Both the position numbers and the translations under genes were made by a program. Of a DNA stretch of 64,000 bases, positions 47,092-56,472 are shown in pieces (the stretch's first letter is position 1; every line of letters begins with the position of its first letter). Source of the DNA: Pseudohongiella spirulinae. Its GTDB lineage: Bacteria > Pseudomonadota > Gammaproteobacteria > Pseudomonadales > Pseudohongiellaceae. The stretch covers positions 496,001 through 560,000 of the forward strand of contig NZ_CP013189.1 in the NCBI RefSeq assembly GCF_001444425.1. Reading direction: 5' to 3'. The notes under the pieces are model-generated. The model was not told where the DNA came from, ran no database searches, and worked only from the letters and a program-made list of their open reading frames with translations.

Positions 47092-47831
47092 CCCTGCTGA
47101 GCGTAAACGTAAACAAGATTGCTTTGCTGCGAAATTCCCGTGGCACCAACTATCCTGATTTGCTGTATTTCGTGCAGAAAATCATCGGCCGGGGCGTGCA
47201 GGGCATTACGGTGCATCCGCGACCGGATGAGCGCCACATTACCCGGCAGGACGCGCGTGATATCGCTGAACTTTTAAAAGGTCACCCGGGTGTCGAATTC
47301 AACATCGAGGGTTATCCGACCGATGGCTTTATGGCGCTGATTGACGACTTGCGGCCAGCACAGTGTACGCTGGTGCCTGATGAACCCGGGCAGTTGACGT
47401 CAGATCACGGCTGGGATGTCACTGGCAACCGCAAGCTGCTCAGCGAAGTGCTCACACAACTGCGAAGCTGGCAGGTACGCAGCAGTCTGTTTCTGGATCC
47501 GCTACCGGCACTGGTTAGTGATGTGAAGGCGGCAGGTGCTGACCGTATCGAGCTGTATACCGAACATTATGCCCGGGTGCACGCTCAAGGTGCAAAACAG
47601 AGGATGGCTGATACATTGCAACAGTATCACGATACAGCGCGCGCGGCCCGCGAAGCGGGTATTGGTGTTAATGCCGGGCATGACCTCAACCTGCATAACC
47701 TTGCCGGCTTGTTGGAAGGCGGACTGATTCAGGAAGTGTCCATTGGACATGCATTGATCGTTGAGTCTCTGGAGCAGGGCATGGACACGGTATTGGACCG
47801 TTATCTGGCAATCACGCGACATGCCAGATAA
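47088..47831 (+). CDS. pdxJ: Pyridoxine 5'-phosphate synthase
   Basis: Condenses deoxyxylulose phosphate and aminoacetone phosphate to PNP in PLP synthesis, 247 residues in a TIM barrel. Signatures are LLSVNVNKIALLRNSRG, GVQGITVHPRPDERHI, FNIEGYPTDGF, DRIELYTEHYA and NAGHDLNLHNL. PdxH, the next enzyme, is at 53840. Confidence 0.95.
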   Translation: MTLLSVNVNKIALLRNSRGTNYPDLLYFVQKIIGRGVQGITVHPRPDERHITRQDARDIAELLKGHPGVEFNIEGYPTDGFMALIDDLRPAQCTLVPDEPGQLTSDHGWDVTGNRKLLSEVLTQLRSWQVRSSLFLDPLPALVSDVKAAGADRIELYTEHYARVHAQGAKQRMADTLQQYHDTARAAREAGIGVNAGHDLNLHNLAGLLEGGLIQEVSIGHALIVESLEQGMDTVLDRYLAITRHAR

Positions 47832-49086
47832 GCCGCCGCTTTATTACGGCTACTGGATTATTCTGGCCGCCTTTGTCACTCAGTTCGTGGCAATCGGCAT
47901 GCAGAACTATGTCATTGGGCCGTTCACCACCCCCATGATTGATGAGTTTGGCTGGACGCGTGCCGAGTTCACCTCGGCCCGATCGATCGGGCAGATGGTG
48001 GCAGCTTTCACTGGCTTTTTTATTGGCGCAGGGGTGGATCGCTTTGGCGGTAGACCCTTTATTCTGATAGGCATGATTGTTCTGTCGGTTGCCCTGTTTT
48101 CACTGGGCAGTGTTCAGTCATTGTCGCAGTGGATAATCATCAACGGTGTGGCGCTGACCATTGGTTCAGCCATGATCGGCAATCTGGTGGTTAACGTTAC
48201 GCTGGGCAAGTGGTTTGTTGTGCAGCGTGGTCGTGCTGTGGCGCTGGCGGCCATGGGTATTTCCCTGAGTGGCGTGTTGCTGCCGCCGGTCACGACCTGG
48301 CTGGTGGATGTGTTTGGCTGGCGCGAGGCCTGGCACGTGCTGGGAATTGCTGCCGCTTTGCTGATCTTTCCTGCCGCTCTGGTGATCCGGCGCAGTCCGG
48401 AAGATTATGGTATGAATCCGGATGGCCGCAGCGCCGAACAAATGGCCACTGAACTGGGCGACATGGCGCGCATGGATTACGCGACTTCCATGACTCGACG
48501 TCAAGCCATGCGAACCGGGCGTTTTTATACGTTGGTTGTGGCCTTCGGTCTGTTTCAGATTTCGATAACGGTGATGCTGCTACAGACTGTGCCTTTTATG
48601 ACCGATGCCGGTTATTCTCGACTGGTAGCCGCATCCATGATCTCATTGACATCTATCCCGGCTTTCATCAGCAAACCGTTTTGGGGCATTCTGATTGATC
48701 GCTACAGCGCCAGGCCCCTGGCGGCGATTGGTGCCGGTATCACTGGATTTTCACTGATCATCATTGTGCTGGCGGTGCAGGTAAAAAATGATCTGCTGGT
48801 CTATGCAGCGTTTCTGTTAATGGGTGTTGGCTGGGGCGGACTGGTTCCGCTTCAGGAAGTTATCTGGGCAACCTTCTTCGGCCGTCGCTATCTGGGTTCG
48901 GTGCGGGCGACTGCCATGCCATTTACGTTTGCGCTGACGGCTCTGGGTCCGATTATGGCTGCGGCATATTATGACCGCGCAGGCAATTACGATAATGCAT
49001 TTCTGGTCATGGCCTGCTGTAATCTGGTGGCGGCAGTGGTGTTGATGCTGATTTCGGACAAACGACCGGCCCGTTCAGAGCATTGA
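47821..49086 (+). CDS. MFS transporter, monocarboxylate/oxalate-formate type
   Basis: 421 residues with twelve predicted TM segments (begins MPDKPPLYYGYWIILAAFVTQF). The loop GAGVDRFGGRPFILIG between TM2 and TM3 and the partner GILIDRYSARPLAAIG in the second half are the MFS signatures. The overall pattern resembles OxlT/MCT-like carriers of small organic acids, an inference. ATG 47821 lies inside the last codons of pdxJ; a longer frame from 47761 adds 20 residues that merely shadow pdxJ. Its end overlaps tesA by 12 bases on the other strand. Confidence 0.9.
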   Translation: MPDKPPLYYGYWIILAAFVTQFVAIGMQNYVIGPFTTPMIDEFGWTRAEFTSARSIGQMVAAFTGFFIGAGVDRFGGRPFILIGMIVLSVALFSLGSVQSLSQWIIINGVALTIGSAMIGNLVVNVTLGKWFVVQRGRAVALAAMGISLSGVLLPPVTTWLVDVFGWREAWHVLGIAAALLIFPAALVIRRSPEDYGMNPDGRSAEQMATELGDMARMDYATSMTRRQAMRTGRFYTLVVAFGLFQISITVMLLQTVPFMTDAGYSRLVAASMISLTSIPAFISKPFWGILIDRYSARPLAAIGAGITGFSLIIIVLAVQVKNDLLVYAAFLLMGVGWGGLVPLQEVIWATFFGRRYLGSVRATAMPFTFALTALGPIMAAAYYDRAGNYDNAFLVMACCNLVAAVVLMLISDKRPARSEH

Positions 49087-49743
49087 TTCAAGCACCGGCC
49101 AGACGATGTCGACAATCATGGGCTGGGCTTCGGCAGTTGGGTGGATGCCGTCATCCTGCATCCATTGCGGATGATCAGCAATGCCGTCCAGCAGGAAAGG
49201 AATCAGTTCAGTGCCATACTGCTCGGCCAGCTCCTGATATTGAGCATAAAAAGGCTCTGTGTAGCGTGGCCCGTAGTTGGGCGGAATCTGGATGCCGACC
49301 AGCAACACCCTTGCGCCGGCCTGTTGGCTCAGCTCAATCATCTCTTGCAGATTACTGCGTATTGCTGCCACCGGCAGGCCTCGCAGTCCATCATTTCCGC
49401 CGAGCTCCAGTATTACAATATCAGGCTCACTGCCGGCCAGTTGGGCGGGCAGTCGGGCCAGACCACCGCCGGTGGTTTCGCCGCTGACGCTGCCGTTAAC
49501 AACATGGTGAGCATAGTCACGCTCGCGCAGGCGTTGCTGCAGCAACGCCACCCAGCCCTGGGATTCCTCCATACGGTAGGCGGCGCTCAGACTGTCGCCA
49601 AACACCAGAATAACTGGTGTATTGTTTTGATCAGCCAGGGCGCCGGGTGCGATCAATACGACCCAAAAACCGATCAGCAGGGCGCGTATCAGGGTGCCAG
49701 CTTTAAAAGATTTGCCTAACATAAGTCGGTACAATGCTTCCAT
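49075..49743 (-). CDS. tesA: Periplasmic thioesterase/lysophospholipase (GDSL)
   Basis: SGNH hydrolase acting on acyl-CoA, lysophospholipid and aryl esters, 222 residues. A signal segment (IRALLIGFWVVLIAPGALA) precedes block I VFGDSLSAAYRM, block III ELGGNDGLRG and the catalytic DGIHPTAEAQ. It is divergent from the ybbA/ybbP pair, as in E. coli. A second start at ATG 49722 is possible. Confidence 0.93.
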   Translation of the reverse strand: MEALYRLMLGKSFKAGTLIRALLIGFWVVLIAPGALADQNNTPVILVFGDSLSAAYRMEESQGWVALLQQRLRERDYAHHVVNGSVSGETTGGGLARLPAQLAGSEPDIVILELGGNDGLRGLPVAAIRSNLQEMIELSQQAGARVLLVGIQIPPNYGPRYTEPFYAQYQELAEQYGTELIPFLLDGIADHPQWMQDDGIHPTAEAQPMIVDIVWPVLESML

Positions 49744-49877
49744 CGATCAATGTTGTGCCAAACCGCCAAGGTTAAAGTGAATACGAACGATGCGCAATGT
49801 CGGTTTTATGAACCACAAGGCCCCGCACCAGCGTAATATCGGGAATAATTTGTAAAGACGGCAGGAGACGCCCTCGC

Positions 49878-50561
49878 ATGACAGCCATACTTGAAGCCCG
49901 CCATCTGGCCAAGAAAGTGATGACCAGTGAAGGTGAGCTGGTCATACTAAAGGATATCAATATTGCGATTGAAGACGGCGAAACCCTTGCCATTGTTGGT
50001 GCCTCCGGGTCGGGCAAATCCACATTGCTGGGTTTGATGGCTGGTCTGGATACTGCCAGCAGTGGCGATATGATGCTTGACGGTGCCAACCTCAGTGCCA
50101 TGGATGAGGAAGAGCGTGCTCTGCTGCGAGGTCGCAGTGTTGGCTTTGTCTTTCAGTCATTTCAGTTGCTGCCCAGTTTGACTGCGCTGGAAAACGTCAT
50201 GCTGCCGATTGAACTCAAAAATGATCGGGATGCCCGCAACAAAGCAGCCGTGCTATTGCAACGCGTGGGTCTTGAGTCCCGTCAGCATCATTACCCGAAT
50301 CAATTGTCCGGCGGCGAGCAGCAGCGGGTGGCGATAGCGCGGGCTTTCGCGTCCCAGGCGCGCATCCTGTTTGCTGATGAACCGACCGGTAATCTGGATT
50401 CAGCAACAGGCGCACGGGTCATCGAGCTGCTGTTCTCGCTAAACGCAGAGTTTGGTACCACGCTGGTGCTGGTGACGCACGATGATCGTCTGGCAGAACG
50501 GTGTGGTCGGATTGTGCGGCTGGTTGCCGGCGATATTACCGAGGACAGCCGTCATGGCTGA
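49878..50561 (+). CDS. ybbA: ABC transporter ATP-binding protein YbbA
   Basis: LolD/MacB-group ATPase of 227 residues: Walker A GASGSGKSTLLGLM, signature LSGGEQQRVAIARA, Walker B ILFADEPTGNLD, His switch LVTHDDRLAERCGRI. AGGAG precedes the ATG. It overlaps ybbP by 8 bases. The YbbA-YbbP complex works with TesA in envelope physiology in enterics; its exact substrate is not settled. Confidence 0.93.
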   Translation: MTAILEARHLAKKVMTSEGELVILKDINIAIEDGETLAIVGASGSGKSTLLGLMAGLDTASSGDMMLDGANLSAMDEEERALLRGRSVGFVFQSFQLLPSLTALENVMLPIELKNDRDARNKAAVLLQRVGLESRQHHYPNQLSGGEQQRVAIARAFASQARILFADEPTGNLDSATGARVIELLFSLNAEFGTTLVLVTHDDRLAERCGRIVRLVAGDITEDSRHG

Positions 50562-53169
50562 GAGCTCTGTCAGCAATACTCAAACTTTACAGCCGGATAC
50601 ACTGCTGCGTATTGCCCTGCGTTTGCTGTGGCGCGACTGGCGTGGCGGAGAGCTGAAGTTGTTGCTGTTGGCCATGATCATGGCAGTCACATCAGTCACC
50701 GGTATTGCCCTTTTCACGGACCGGCTGCAGGGAGCTTTATTGCAGGAGTCTGCCAATATGCTGGCTGCCGATCGCGTACTCAGCAGCCGGACCCAGCCCC
50801 CGCGGGAGTGGCTGCAGCAAGCAACTGAACGTGGTTTGGATACTGCGGAGTTTGTGTCCTTTGCATCCATGGTGTTCTCTGATCAGAGCAACCTGCTGGT
50901 TTCCGTGAAAGCCGTCAATGACAGCTATCCATTGCGGGGCGATCTGCAGGTGGCTGACCAGCCTTTTGGTGTGCCTTACGTTAACAACGATGGGCCCGCG
51001 CGCGGAGAAGTCTGGGTTGAATCACGGGTGTTGCCGGCTTTGGGCTTACAAATTGGTGATGTTCTGTACGTTGGCGATGGCGAATTTACCGTTAGCCAGG
51101 TGTTGGTGCAGGAGCCTGACCGACAGCAGGGTGGCATGATGGAAAGTGCCGGACCGCGCCTGCTGATGCACCTGGAGGATGTGGCAGCAACCAATGTCAT
51201 ACAGCCGGGTAGCCGGATCACCTATCGCTATCTGTTTGCAGGCGCCCAGGTGGATCTGGATAATTTTGCACAATGGCTGCGTGATGAATCGGACGGTCAG
51301 TCGCGTCTGCGCGATGTGCGTGATGAAAGTCAGGAGGTGGCCGAGGCGCTCAGTCGCGCCGAGAGTTTCCTGATGCTGGGCAGTCTGTTTGCGGTGATTC
51401 TGGCTGGCATTGCTATTGCTCTGACTGCCCGACGCTATAGTGAGCGACACTTCGATTATGCGGCGATATTAAAAACGCTTGGCTGCACTTCCAACCAGAT
51501 CTCTGCCATCTACTTTACGATTCTGGCCCTTTTACTGCTTATTGCGGTCGCTATGGGCTCTATGTTCGGCTGGCTGGTGCACGAGTTGATTCTGCGCCTG
51601 CTGGCCTCGGTCATTCCTGTGCAGCTGCCGACCCCTTCGCTAATGCCTTACGGGGTTGGTGCGCTAACAGCGCTGGTTTGTCTGTTTGCCTTTGCCATGC
51701 CGCCGTTATTAGCTCTGAAACATACCTCGCCATTGCGAGTGCTGCGCAAGGATCTGGTGGATGCGCCGCTCAGTACGCGACTGCCTTATCTGTTTGGCAT
51801 CGGCGGTGCCTTGCTGCTGATCATCTGGTACAGCCAGGATCTTTTGATTACAGGTATTCTGGTAGCCGGTGTGGCGGGTGTTGTGCTGGTTCTGAGTGCG
51901 CTGTCGTGGCTGCTGCTGCGCAGTGGTTCGGCTGCCGGTATGCGGGCCGGCAGCGCCTGGATGCTGGCCATGTCTGCTGTGCGGCGGCGCCGGCGTCAGA
52001 GCGTACTGCAGGTGTTGGTGTTCTGCCTGACCATCATGAGTCTGTTAACACTGGCACTGCTGCGCACCGATCTGATTCGCGACTGGCAGGCGCAATTGCC
52101 GGAAGATACGCCCAATCATTTTATGATGAACATCACTGCATCCCAGGTTGATGGCATGCAGAATTTCATGTCGCAGAACAATCTGCAAAGCAATCCGTTT
52201 TATCCGATGATGACTGCCGGTTTGCTCAGCGTGAATGGAGAAATGCCACGCAACCCCTGGGATGAGGATGATGAGCAGCAAACCCTGACCGAGCGCAGCG
52301 CCGGGCAAGATGATCGCGCTGATGCTGAGGCGGCCGAAGGCGGCGATGAGCAGGGCCGTCAGCGGGTTATCAACCGTCAGGTCACCTGGACTTCATTGTT
52401 GCCTCCGGACAATCAGATTGTTGCCGGTAGCTGGTGGGGCGAGGGTGATGTTGCCGGCCAGGTGTCGGTAGAAGATGATTATGCGCGCCGCCTGGGTGTG
52501 GAGCTGGGCGACGAGCTGGTGTTTCGCGCCGGCGAAGATCAGGTAACAGTCACGGTGACCAGTCTGCGAACAGTCCGTTGGGACAATATGCAACCGAACT
52601 TCTTTTTTATCTTTTCGCCGGGAACGCTGGATCATTTAGGCGCAACTTATCTGTCGACCATGCTGCTGGTAGGTGAACAGAAACTCATGCTGAATGATTT
52701 GCTGCGGCAATTCCCGACGATAGTGGTGTTGGAGGTAGATGCCATTATCCAGCAGATTCAGGATATCATTGCACAGGTCAGCTCGGCGATTGAGCTGATC
52801 GCGGCGTTAGTGCTGGTGGCGGGTGCGCTGGTCTTGCTGGCCTGTGTGAACGCCACCCTGGATGAACGTTTTCGCGAGAATGCCATACTGCGAACCCTGG
52901 GCGCGGGGCGGCGCTTGATTTTGAATTCGCTGTGGATAGAATTCGCGTTTATAGGCCTGCTGGCAGGTGTGATCGCCACCGTTGGGGCGGAGCTGAGTCT
53001 CTACTACCTGCAGACCGAAGTTTTTCAGCAGGACTTCTCACCGCACTATTGGGTCTGGTTTGTCGGTCCTGTTGCAGGTACAGTGATCATCTCCTTATTA
53101 GGTGTTAACGCTACACGACGCGTCGTTAAAACCAGTCCACTGGCCGTTCTGCGTGAGTTGTCTGTTTAA
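50554..53169 (+). CDS. ybbP: ABC permease YbbP (FtsX-like)
   Basis: 871 residues with ten or so TM segments arranged as one N-terminal span, a large periplasmic region, an FtsX-type block of four (about 270-460), a second periplasmic region and a C-terminal FtsX block (ELIAALVLVAGALVLLACVNATLDERF onward). An acidic insertion (about 575-600, DEDDEQQ ... GGDEQG) lies in the second periplasmic region. I use ATG 50554 (MAESSVSNTQ); the longer frame from 50482 only shadows ybbA. Confidence 0.92.
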   Translation: MAESSVSNTQTLQPDTLLRIALRLLWRDWRGGELKLLLLAMIMAVTSVTGIALFTDRLQGALLQESANMLAADRVLSSRTQPPREWLQQATERGLDTAEFVSFASMVFSDQSNLLVSVKAVNDSYPLRGDLQVADQPFGVPYVNNDGPARGEVWVESRVLPALGLQIGDVLYVGDGEFTVSQVLVQEPDRQQGGMMESAGPRLLMHLEDVAATNVIQPGSRITYRYLFAGAQVDLDNFAQWLRDESDGQSRLRDVRDESQEVAEALSRAESFLMLGSLFAVILAGIAIALTARRYSERHFDYAAILKTLGCTSNQISAIYFTILALLLLIAVAMGSMFGWLVHELILRLLASVIPVQLPTPSLMPYGVGALTALVCLFAFAMPPLLALKHTSPLRVLRKDLVDAPLSTRLPYLFGIGGALLLIIWYSQDLLITGILVAGVAGVVLVLSALSWLLLRSGSAAGMRAGSAWMLAMSAVRRRRRQSVLQVLVFCLTIMSLLTLALLRTDLIRDWQAQLPEDTPNHFMMNITASQVDGMQNFMSQNNLQSNPFYPMMTAGLLSVNGEMPRNPWDEDDEQQTLTERSAGQDDRADAEAAEGGDEQGRQRVINRQVTWTSLLPPDNQIVAGSWWGEGDVAGQVSVEDDYARRLGVELGDELVFRAGEDQVTVTVTSLRTVRWDNMQPNFFFIFSPGTLDHLGATYLSTMLLVGEQKLMLNDLLRQFPTIVVLEVDAIIQQIQDIIAQVSSAIELIAALVLVAGALVLLACVNATLDERFRENAILRTLGAGRRLILNSLWIEFAFIGLLAGVIATVGAELSLYYLQTEVFQQDFSPHYWVWFVGPVAGTVIISLLGVNATRRVVKTSPLAVLRELSV

Positions 53170-53187
53170 GCGACGGGAGCAAGATGA

Positions 53188-53817
53188 ATGAGAATACAAC
53201 AGGTTTTTGAAGGGGTGTCGCAGCTTGGTCTGCTGGTGTGCTTGATGCTGGTATCGGCACTGGCGCAGGCTCAGCAGACAAGTGCCACTGAAATCAGCCG
53301 AACATGTGTCTACGGTGATTGCGAAAGCGGTTTTGGAATTCTGGAAATCAGGACGGAGTTGGGAACTGATCGTTATGAAGGTGATTTTCAGAGTGGTCGT
53401 TATCACGGTTTTGGTCGTCTGGAGCAGATGATAAGCCGCTCAGAGCGCGCTTATTACGAAGGTGACTGGGTAGCCGGGTCGCGTGAGGGACGTGGCACCT
53501 ATTGGGATGGTCGATCGCGTCTCTATATCGGACAGTGGCGTGATGATCTGCGCCATGGTCGTGGCGCGTACTTTTTTGGGGTTAACGACTGGTACCCCAA
53601 TAAACACACAGAGTTGTGGCTCAGAGAAAACACGGAGAATTACACAGGCGAATTTGTCGACGACCTGTACCAGGGGCAGGGTGTGTACCGTTGGCCCGAT
53701 GGCCAGCGCTACGAGGGTCGATTCTACGCCAATGAGAAACATGGTCCAGGCACATTTTTCTACCCGACGGGCACCCGCCGGGAGCAGGTCTGGGAGTACG
53801 GACGTTTTGTGCGCTGA
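53188..53817 (+). CDS. Secreted MORN-repeat protein
   Basis: 209 residues. The signal peptide is GLLVCLMLVSALAQAQ. Five MORN-type repeats follow, for example RYEGDFQSGRYHGFG, YYEGDWVAGSREGRG, YIGQWRDDLRHGRG, YTGEFVDDLYQGQG and RYEGRFYANEKHGPG. Bacterial MORN proteins are often peripheral to membranes or the envelope; no enzymatic domain is present. A GGGAG site precedes the ATG, 18 bases after ybbP, so it may be co-transcribed. Its function is unknown. Confidence 0.85.
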   Translation: MRIQQVFEGVSQLGLLVCLMLVSALAQAQQTSATEISRTCVYGDCESGFGILEIRTELGTDRYEGDFQSGRYHGFGRLEQMISRSERAYYEGDWVAGSREGRGTYWDGRSRLYIGQWRDDLRHGRGAYFFGVNDWYPNKHTELWLRENTENYTGEFVDDLYQGQGVYRWPDGQRYEGRFYANEKHGPGTFFYPTGTRREQVWEYGRFVR

Positions 53818-53839
53818 GGCGCCAGACAGAGAGTGAATC

Positions 53840-54466
53840 ATGGATTTACAGTCTATTCGTCGAGAGTATCTGCGCGGTCAATTGCATCGTGAGGAGCTGG
53901 CACTCGACCCGATCGAACAGTTCGGCCGCTGGATGGATCAGGCGATAAAAATGGAACAGCCGGAACCCACAGCGATGGTGCTGGCAACTTCCCAGCCGTC
54001 ACAGCGCGTGGTTCTGCTGAAAGGTTTTGATGAACGCGGATTTACGTTCTTTACCAACTACGAAAGTCGCAAAGCGCAGCAGATTGCTGTCAACTCATCC
54101 GTCAGTCTGCACTTCCCCTGGCTGACGATTGAACGTCAGGTCATTATTCAGGGTGTGGCTGAAAAAGTCTCGATTGAAGAGTCAAGGGCCTATTTCAACA
54201 GCCGCCCCCGAGAAAGTCAGCTTGGAGCCTGGGCGTCGCCGCAGAGCCGGGTACTGGCATCGCGCGATGTGATGGAGCAGCAGTATGAATCGGCCAGCGA
54301 GAAGTTTGCCGGACAGGACATTCCCCTGCCGGAGTTCTGGGGTGGTTATCGCGTCGCGCCGCAGAGCATTGAATTCTGGCAGGGTGGCTCACGGCGATTA
54401 CATGATCGCTTCCTGTATATCCGCCAGGCTGACGGTGACTGGCTGATAGAAAGGCTGGCGCCCTGA
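53840..54466 (+). CDS. pdxH: Pyridoxine/pyridoxamine 5'-phosphate oxidase
   Basis: FMN enzyme producing PLP, 208 residues. Motifs are RVVLLKGFDERGFTFFTNYESRKAQQ, SLHFPWLTIERQVIIQG, SRPRESQLGAWASPQS, PEFWGGYRVAP and DRFLYIRQADGDWLIERLAP at the C-terminus. A 7-bp stem (CTGGCGC/GCGCCAG, 54455-54475) overlaps its stop and may end both converging transcripts. Confidence 0.96.
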   Translation: MDLQSIRREYLRGQLHREELALDPIEQFGRWMDQAIKMEQPEPTAMVLATSQPSQRVVLLKGFDERGFTFFTNYESRKAQQIAVNSSVSLHFPWLTIERQVIIQGVAEKVSIEESRAYFNSRPRESQLGAWASPQSRVLASRDVMEQQYESASEKFAGQDIPLPEFWGGYRVAPQSIEFWQGGSRRLHDRFLYIRQADGDWLIERLAP

Positions 54467-54475
54467 CAGCGCCAG
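54455..54475. terminator. Convergent hairpin between pdxH and PFK
   Basis: CTGGCGC (54455-54461) and GCGCCAG (54469-54475) pair around CCTGACA, including the pdxH stop codon. There is no T-run, so termination is only suggested by position. Confidence 0.35.
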
Positions 54476-54484
54476 CTCATCGGC

Positions 54485-55747
54485 TCAGCTCTGGTCCCAG
54501 GCTGGTAATTTCTTATCAGCCAGTTCACCCTTCAAGCGGGCATATTGCGGTAATCCGTTTTTGTAAGGTGGGTAGTCTTCGCCGGCGATCAATGGCGTGA
54601 AGTACTGACGTGCCTGTTCGGTGATATTAAAGCCATCCTCGGTTATAAATTCCCTTGGCATGGGTTTCTCTACATTGGCGACATCGGCCAGTGCCACCTC
54701 GCCTATTTCCCACTCATACCTGTCGCCTGGCTTGCGGACGATAGTTGGCATGACGGCATTTTTACCTGCCAGCGCAAACTCAACAGCGGCTTTGCCAACT
54801 GCATAGGCCTGCTCAACGTCGGTGGCAGATGCGATGTGACGCGCGGCTCTCTGCAGATAGTCGGCGACCGCCCAATGATACTTGTAACCGAGTTCCTGCT
54901 TGATCATATTAGCCAGAAAAGGTGCCACGCCACCCAGCTGAGTATGACCAAAGGCATCTTTGCCACCAGCATCTGCCAGGAACTGACCATTGGCGTAGTG
55001 AGCTCCTTCTGAAACCACGATGGCACAGAAACCATAGCGATTCACGCAGTCTCGGACACGACGCAGGAATGCGGGTTTATCGAAAGCGATTTCCGGAAAC
55101 AGGATAATGTGAGGTGCGTCACCTTCCTGTTCGGCTGCCAGGCCCGCGGCACCGGCAATCCAGCCGGCGTGGCGCCCCATTACCTCCATTACGAAGACTT
55201 TGGTGGAGCTTTCGCACATAGAAGCGACATCAAGTCCGGCTTCGCGTATCGATACAGCAACATATTTGGCAACTGAGCCAAAGCCCGGGCAGTTGTCAGT
55301 AACAGGCAGGTCATTATCCACGGTTTTGGGAATGCCGATACAGGTGATGGGAAAGCCTTCTTTCAGGCTCAGCATCGACACCTTGTTGGCGGTGTCCTGC
55401 GAGTCGCCGCCGCCGTTGTACAGAAAGTAGCGAATATTGTGCGCCCGGAATACGTCCATCAGGCGTTGATACTCAGCGCGATTGTCTTCCAGACTTTTTA
55501 ATTTATAGCGACATGATCCAAACGCTCCCGATGGCGTATGACGCAAGGCGGCGATTGTTGCAGCAGACTCTTTGCCGGTGTCGATCAGCTCCTCGCGCAG
55601 TGCTCCGATGATGCCGTTCAGGCCTGCATAAACGGTGCCGATCTGATCATTGTGGCGCCGGGCGGTTTCAATAACACCGCAGGCGCTGGCGTTGATTACA
55701 GCGGTAACGCCGCCTGACTGGGCGTAGAACAGATTTGCTTTGGACAT
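54485..55747 (-). CDS. pfp: 6-phosphofructokinase, probably pyrophosphate-dependent
   Basis: Phosphorylates fructose-6-phosphate, 420 residues. The donor-site motifs favour PPi: NGGGDSQDTA has Asp where ATP enzymes have the Gly of GGDGS, and GIPKTVDNDL has Lys where ATP enzymes have PGTIDND. Other conserved parts are EVMGRHAGWIAG and the SEGAHY region. A PPi enzyme would make glycolysis reversible at this step and save ATP. No allosteric duplication is visible. It is divergent from ubiX. Confidence 0.88.
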   Translation of the reverse strand: MSKANLFYAQSGGVTAVINASACGVIETARRHNDQIGTVYAGLNGIIGALREELIDTGKESAATIAALRHTPSGAFGSCRYKLKSLEDNRAEYQRLMDVFRAHNIRYFLYNGGGDSQDTANKVSMLSLKEGFPITCIGIPKTVDNDLPVTDNCPGFGSVAKYVAVSIREAGLDVASMCESSTKVFVMEVMGRHAGWIAGAAGLAAEQEGDAPHIILFPEIAFDKPAFLRRVRDCVNRYGFCAIVVSEGAHYANGQFLADAGGKDAFGHTQLGGVAPFLANMIKQELGYKYHWAVADYLQRAARHIASATDVEQAYAVGKAAVEFALAGKNAVMPTIVRKPGDRYEWEIGEVALADVANVEKPMPREFITEDGFNITEQARQYFTPLIAGEDYPPYKNGLPQYARLKGELADKKLPAWDQS

Positions 55748-55881
55748 GCTTTACCTGTGGGCAACTGAGTGTGATGCAATGTGGGTCGGGTAAAGGCATA
55801 ATGTTACAAATTGCGGCTGGCCTTGGCAATGAGCCATTCGCCTGATCTGAAAACAGCGCTCAAAACCAGAGGCAGGAAACA

Positions 55882-56472
55882 GTGGGACAGAAAAGACGAT
55901 TGATTATAGGCATGTCGGGCGCCAGTGGCCTGATTTATGGTATTCGTATGCTGCAGATCCTGCAGCATGACCCCGACATAGCAACCCATCTGGTGATGAC
56001 ACCTTCAGCTCGACTTAACATCAGCCTGGAGACTGCGTGGCAGACGGATCAGGTGCTGGCACTGGCGGATGAAGTACACTCAGTCAAGGATCTGGCCGCC
56101 AGTATAGCCAGCGGTTCGTTTAAAACAGACGGTATGATTGTTGCGCCATGCTCCATGAAAACGCTGTCGGCCATTGTGCATTCCTATGCGGATAATCTGC
56201 TGACCCGGGCTGCTGATGTGGTGTTGAAAGAGCGGCGCAGGCTGGTGCTTATGCCCAGGGAAACCCCACTGCATGCCGGGCATTGTGAGTTGTTGCTGAA
56301 AGCCTGCCAGTTGGGGGCCATTGTGGCACCGCCGATGCCGGCGCTCTACACGCTGCCAAAAACTGTCGATGACATCATCAACCACAGCGTCGGACGGGTG
56401 CTGGATCTGTTTGATATCGAATCGGGACTGGTCAGTCGCTGGCAGGGTGCTGCACACCAGCCGCGCCTCTGA
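55882..56472 (+). CDS. ubiX: Flavin prenyltransferase UbiX
   Basis: Makes the prenylated FMN cofactor of the UbiD decarboxylase in ubiquinone synthesis, 196 residues. Signatures are IIGMSGASGLIYGIRML, APCSMKTLSAIVHSYADNLLTRAADV, RRLVLMPRETPLH and PPMPALYTLPKTVDDIINHSVGRVLDLFDIE. The start is GTG 55882 with AGGAAACA immediately upstream. Its end overlaps the DUF2390 gene by 41 bases. Confidence 0.94.
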   Translation: MGQKRRLIIGMSGASGLIYGIRMLQILQHDPDIATHLVMTPSARLNISLETAWQTDQVLALADEVHSVKDLAASIASGSFKTDGMIVAPCSMKTLSAIVHSYADNLLTRAADVVLKERRRLVLMPRETPLHAGHCELLLKACQLGAIVAPPMPALYTLPKTVDDIINHSVGRVLDLFDIESGLVSRWQGAAHQPRL

